Below are positions 60,798 to 64,000 of a stretch of 64,000 nt of DNA, in pieces. The stretch is taken from the NCBI GenBank assembly GCA_017470525.1, contig JAFUYM010000043.1, forward strand, positions 1-64,000. The letters run 5' to 3'. The notes under the pieces are model-generated. The model searched no databases. It was not told the DNA's origin and saw nothing but the letters and a program-made list of their open reading frames with translations. How positions within the stretch are numbered: the first letter of the stretch is position 1; each line of letters starts with the position of its first letter. This stretch comes from Bacteroidaceae bacterium. Its GTDB lineage: Bacteria > Bacteroidota > Bacteroidia > Bacteroidales > Bacteroidaceae. Position numbers and translations under genes: made by a program.

Positions 60798-62180
60798 TTA
60801 GGTTTCAGGATTGCCTTTCTCCAAAAGGTCCACTAAGCGGCTGAGTTGGTTAGGGATGCGGATGCGCTGTGGGCACTTGGATTGGCATTGACGGCAGCCA
60901 GTGCAGGCGGTTGCCAGTTCAGAAGGCTTGAGGGCTTTGTTGAATCCAGCCACAAAGGCGGCTTGCTTCTCCTTAAAGTCAGGTGCAGTCTCTTCGGTGG
61001 GTGGCAGGGTTCCTTCATTGATGCAATTGTTGTAGTAGGCGAAATTGCCTGGGATGTCCACTCCGAATGGGCACGGCATGCAGTATTTGCAACTGGTGCA
61101 GGGAATAGTGGGGTAGGCAGCCAGATTCGTGGCAATGTCCTCGAGCAGTGCCAGTTCGTCGGTGGTGCAGGGGTCGAGAGGTGAATAGGTCTTCACGTTG
61201 TCGATGAGGTGCTCCATGTAGGTCATGCCGCTGAGGGCTGTGAGCACATTGGGATAGGTGCCACAGAAACGGAATGCCCACGAGGCAATGCTGTCATCTG
61301 GACGGCGTTCCTTGAGTTTGCGGCTATACACATCTGGCAACTTTGCCAGTCGTCCACCTAATAGTGGTTCCATCATGACGCACTGAATGCCTCTTTTCTC
61401 ACATTCGTTGTAGAGGTATTCGGCATTGGTGTTGCGTGTGTTCACCTCCTTGGCATGTCGCCAATCGACATAGTTCATCTCAATCTGGGCAAAGTCCCAT
61501 TTGTATTTGTCGTGGTTTGCCAAGAGGTGGTCGAACACAGCAATGTCGGCATGGTAGGAGAAACCGAGGTTGCGAATGCGTCCTGCTTCACGTTCCTTGA
61601 GCAGGAAGTCAAGCAAGCCATTGTCGATGAAGCGTTTCTGGAAAGATTCCATGCTGCCCATGCCGATGCCGTGCAGGAGGTAGTAGTCGATGTAATCTAC
61701 TTGCAGTTGCTTGAACGACTGGTGGTACATCTCGACGGACTTCTCCATGGGCCATTCGGGTTCGCCGAAGTTGGACATCTTGGTGGCGATGTAGTAACTC
61801 TTGCGTGGGAATCCGCTGGCTTTCAGGGCTTCGCCGAGGGAACTCTCCGAACGTCCGTTCACGTAGTGTGGGGAGGTGTCGAAGTAGTTCACGCCATGTT
61901 CGAGGGCATACTTCACTTCGGCATTCACCAACTCTTGGTCGACTTGGCGGTCTTTGAAGGGAAGGCGCATCATGCCGTAGCCGAGAAGGGAAACTTTGTC
62001 GCCTGTTTTGCGGTGTACACGATAGGTCATCATGTTGTTGGCATTAGGTTCACGGGGCTTCTCTGGCTTGTTGTTCGTGATGGCTGACAGAGGGCTTAGT
62101 TCCACCATTGCCACAGCAGAGGTGAGTCCTAACCGCTTCAGGAACTCTCGTCTGCTCAGTCCTTTGTTGTTGTCATCCAT
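60798..62180 (-). CDS. Tat-exported aldo/keto reductase with two C-terminal [4Fe-4S] sites
   Basis: 460 residues. Twin-arginine signal SRREFLKRLGLTSAVAMVEL (about 9-28). AKR barrel from about 50: GYGMMRLPF, GVNYFDTSPHYVNGRSESSLG with the catalytic Asp/Tyr, ATKMSN with Lys, LLHGIGMG with His. The C-terminal ferredoxin-like part has CTSCKYCMPCPFGV (361-374) and CTGCRQCQSKCP (426-437). Such proteins combine an NADPH-type fold with electron-transfer clusters. The Tat signal indicates export in folded form with cofactors. It lies between the FMN-binding gene and the ECF S component on the same strand. Substrate unknown. Confidence 0.9.
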   Translation of the reverse strand: MDDNNKGLSRREFLKRLGLTSAVAMVELSPLSAITNNKPEKPREPNANNMMTYRVHRKTGDKVSLLGYGMMRLPFKDRQVDQELVNAEVKYALEHGVNYFDTSPHYVNGRSESSLGEALKASGFPRKSYYIATKMSNFGEPEWPMEKSVEMYHQSFKQLQVDYIDYYLLHGIGMGSMESFQKRFIDNGLLDFLLKEREAGRIRNLGFSYHADIAVFDHLLANHDKYKWDFAQIEMNYVDWRHAKEVNTRNTNAEYLYNECEKRGIQCVMMEPLLGGRLAKLPDVYSRKLKERRPDDSIASWAFRFCGTYPNVLTALSGMTYMEHLIDNVKTYSPLDPCTTDELALLEDIATNLAAYPTIPCTSCKYCMPCPFGVDIPGNFAYYNNCINEGTLPPTEETAPDFKEKQAAFVAGFNKALKPSELATACTGCRQCQSKCPQRIRIPNQLSRLVDLLEKGNPET

Positions 62181-62208
62181 AGGTTTAGGTTAGTTAATTG
62201 TTTTTTAC

Positions 62209-62604
62209 TTACTTATTCTTCTTGTAGTACTCCAGCCCGCGTTTCACGTTCTCTTTCACGGCTTTGGAGGAGATGGTGGCACCCGTCACGACATCTACAT
62301 CGGTCTTGAGTGCCTTATCTACCGTCAGCCCGTTCCATTTGTCGAGCAGGAGTTTCTTGATTTTCATCCAGTGCTTGGGGGTCTCGTTGTTGTTCAGTCC
62401 CTCAATCTTCTCGATTTTGTTGCTCTTGATGTAGATTTTCAGAGGGGTTGCACCTTCATAGCCTTTTACATCGGAGGCTATCTGGGTGGTGTTGATGACA
62501 TAAACACCTTTTTCTTTGGTCATTGTGCCCTCGTCGCCCTTGGCACTCATCAGCACCATTGCCATGCAGAGGGCAAGGGCAGACATCATCATGTTCTTTT
62601 TCAT
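62209..62604 (-). CDS. Exported FMN-binding domain protein
   Basis: 131 residues. Signal peptide MKKNMMMSALALCMAMVLMSA. The FMN-binding domain (as in RnfG/NqrC) ends with VDVVTGATISSKAV. Thr110 of TGAT is the expected site of covalent FMN attachment, normally done by ApbE, which is not seen here. It probably passes electrons in the periplasm. It is first in a leftward set with the Tat aldo/keto reductase and ECF S component, 28 bp before the former. Confidence 0.87.
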   Translation of the reverse strand: MKKNMMMSALALCMAMVLMSAKGDEGTMTKEKGVYVINTTQIASDVKGYEGATPLKIYIKSNKIEKIEGLNNNETPKHWMKIKKLLLDKWNGLTVDKALKTDVDVVTGATISSKAVKENVKRGLEYYKKNK

Positions 62605-62695
62605 ATCTTGTTCGTTTTTTTGAGTTTTTAAGTTTTTAGAGTTTTTCCAATGTTGTTTAGACCCTTCAAAGTCTGAAAGGATTAAATTTGGGGTG

Positions 62696-64000
62696 TCAAA
62701 ATTTTACGTTCACACCTCCCATGAAGGTGGCTTTGGGCATGGGGTAGCCGAGGTTGAGTTCGTAGCGTTGTGCCAGCAGGTTTTCGCCGCGCAGCCATAG
62801 TGAGACGTTCTTGTGGAGGGCATAACTGATGGCGAGGTTGAGCAGGGTGAAACTCTCTGTCTGCTCGTTGGCACCTGTGGCGGTGTAGAGGTGGTTGATG
62901 TATTGCAGCCCTGCGTTTGCCGTCCATTTGCCGCTGTGGAAGTCGGCGCCGAGGAAGGCTTTGTAGGTGGGGGCGGCAATGAGTTTCTGGCGCATGTGGA
63001 GGTAGGAGTGATTGGTGCTGACCGTCCAATGGGGGTTGATGCGGTAGTCTGCTTCCACTTCCATGCCGCTGTTGCGGAACTCGCCTGAGTTCATGTTCTT
63101 GCCAGCCACCGTCTGGATGATGTTGTCGCCGTCGATGATGAAGAGGTTGATGCCGTAGGTGAGTTGTCCACCCAGGAGTCGCTGCTTCCATGCCAGTTCG
63201 TAGTTCATCATGCGTTCGGCATAGAGGGAATCGTGGTTGGCGATGCCGTAGAGGTAGAGGTCTTTGGTGGTGGGGTTGCGGAATCCCTTACTGAGCGAGG
63301 CTTTCAGTTCCGCTGTTGCCGTGGGGCGGAAGACGAGTCCTGCCTGTGGCACCCATTCGTCGCCAGCGGTGGAGTGGTGGTCGTAGCGGAGTCCTGCATC
63401 GATGGTGAACATCTGGAGGAAGTCTTGGCGGATGTCCACGTAACCTGCCACTTCGTTCTCGTGGGTGTGGGTGCTCTGCATCAGTCGGCGAGGGGTGGTC
63501 ACCGTCTCGCCTGTCTGGCGGTCGGTGTAGTAGGCACGTCCGTAGATGTGCTGATAGTCAACTCCTGCCGTCACGCGGTTGCCTTCGAAGAACTGGGCAC
63601 TCTGATACCACGACACACCTGCCACCGCATCCTTGGAGCGGAAAAGGTCGGTTTGTGGTGTGCTCACGCCGTCGTCGTTGTAGCCGTCGTTGATTTTGTG
63701 GCGACCAAAGTTGTCGTAGATGCTCAGGGCACCGTTGGTGTTCCTGTAGTGGTTCGCGATGACCAGGTTGGCTGCCCCACGGGTAATCCATTGGTCGTTC
63801 TCCAACTTGGGTGCTGAGACTTCGCCGGGGTTGCTGGCATTGAAGTGGGTGAGGTCAATGTCGGCATAGGTGTTCCAGTGGTCGGAGAGGTCATAGCCTA
63901 ACTTCACATAGCCGCCGTATTGTTCGAAGCCCATGTGGGGGCGGTGGTTGTCGCTGCGTCCGTATTGTAGGGCAACGGTGGAGGAGAACTTGCCAGCCCT
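62696..64000 (-). CDS. TonB-dependent receptor, C-terminal part (cut by window edge)
   Basis: The frame is open from the right window edge to the stop at 62696, about 434 residues. It starts mid-barrel at GKFSSTVALQYGRSDNHRPH. Typical barrel pieces are AGLRYDHHSTAGDEWVPQAGLVF, KGFRNPTTKDLYLYG (a FRNP-type box), NYELAWKQRL and a C-terminal ATFMGGVNVKF ending in Phe. The plug and signal sequence are outside. It precedes the FMN-binding gene by 91 bp on the same strand. Substrate unknown. Confidence 0.9.
   Translation of the reverse strand, partial: RAGKFSSTVALQYGRSDNHRPHMGFEQYGGYVKLGYDLSDHWNTYADIDLTHFNASNPGEVSAPKLENDQWITRGAANLVIANHYRNTNGALSIYDNFGRHKINDGYNDDGVSTPQTDLFRSKDAVAGVSWYQSAQFFEGNRVTAGVDYQHIYGRAYYTDRQTGETVTTPRRLMQSTHTHENEVAGYVDIRQDFLQMFTIDAGLRYDHHSTAGDEWVPQAGLVFRPTATAELKASLSKGFRNPTTKDLYLYGIANHDSLYAERMMNYELAWKQRLLGGQLTYGINLFIIDGDNIIQTVAGKNMNSGEFRNSGMEVEADYRINPHWTVSTNHSYLHMRQKLIAAPTYKAFLGADFHSGKWTANAGLQYINHLYTATGANEQTESFTLLNLAISYALHKNVSLWLRGENLLAQRYELNLGYPMPKATFMGGVNVKF

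Overview
The window looks like chromosomal DNA of a Bacteroidales bacterium, most likely a Prevotella-like lineage. The evidence is Bacteroidetes-type promoters (TTTG about 19-21 bp before TAnnTTTG) in front of many genes, SusC/BtuB-type TonB receptors, HmuY, DUF4421, DUF3316 and calycin-like lipoproteins, an iorA-iorB-paaK set, and secreted proteins ending in a short 'GGQR..GVYI..GKKV.VK' tail. No rRNA, CRISPR array, phage block or transposase gene was seen. One tRNA is present, Leu(UAG).

Layout. 1-1302: a truncated PreA (dihydropyrimidine dehydrogenase catalytic subunit) and a small membrane protein. 1440-27388: a 26-kb leftward surface-protein block. It reads AraC-type membrane regulator, 395 bp with three copies of TTGTAAATTTTGAAA, giant secreted protein A (3286 aa), short lipoprotein, giant secreted protein B (3876 aa), lipoprotein, DUF4421 outer-membrane protein. 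The two giant/lipoprotein pairs are an old duplication, and B carries three beta-helix-like modules where A has one. 28067-32385: iorA, iorB and paaK for 2-oxoacid/aryl-CoA metabolism, interrupted by repeat elements. 32601-39789: tRNA-Leu, S41 peptidase, DUF3316, parC, ackA and pta, the last two being the acetate and ATP branch. 40036-43652: a heme-uptake type operon (calycin-like lipoprotein, HmuY, TonB receptor). 44111-54541: a multi-domain secreted protein, mutY, a LuxR-like regulator beside an iron/corrinoid ABC binding protein and permease, then a secreted double esterase and a secreted aldo/keto reductase. 54627-60158: a lipoprotein flavin reductase, an ECF sigma/anti-sigma pair, and xanthine phosphoribosyltransferase with a purine permease. 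60251-64000: ECF S component, Tat-exported aldo/keto reductase with Fe-S clusters, FMN-binding protein, and the C-terminal part of a TonB receptor.

The most unusual structure is a family of AT-rich inverted-repeat elements that begin ACCGCAAGCGGTCTTTAG. One, at 29429-30050, has perfect 57-bp terminal inverted repeats and carries a single gene, a GxxExxY-family (PD-(D/E)XK-like) protein, placed between iorB and paaK. Four gene-less relatives of about 140-190 bp sit between other genes, one of them inside iorA-iorB, and one is flanked by a 9-bp direct repeat. This looks like a small non-autonomous mobile family with a nuclease-like cargo gene. The second point of interest is the giant surface-protein block with its likely dedicated regulator.
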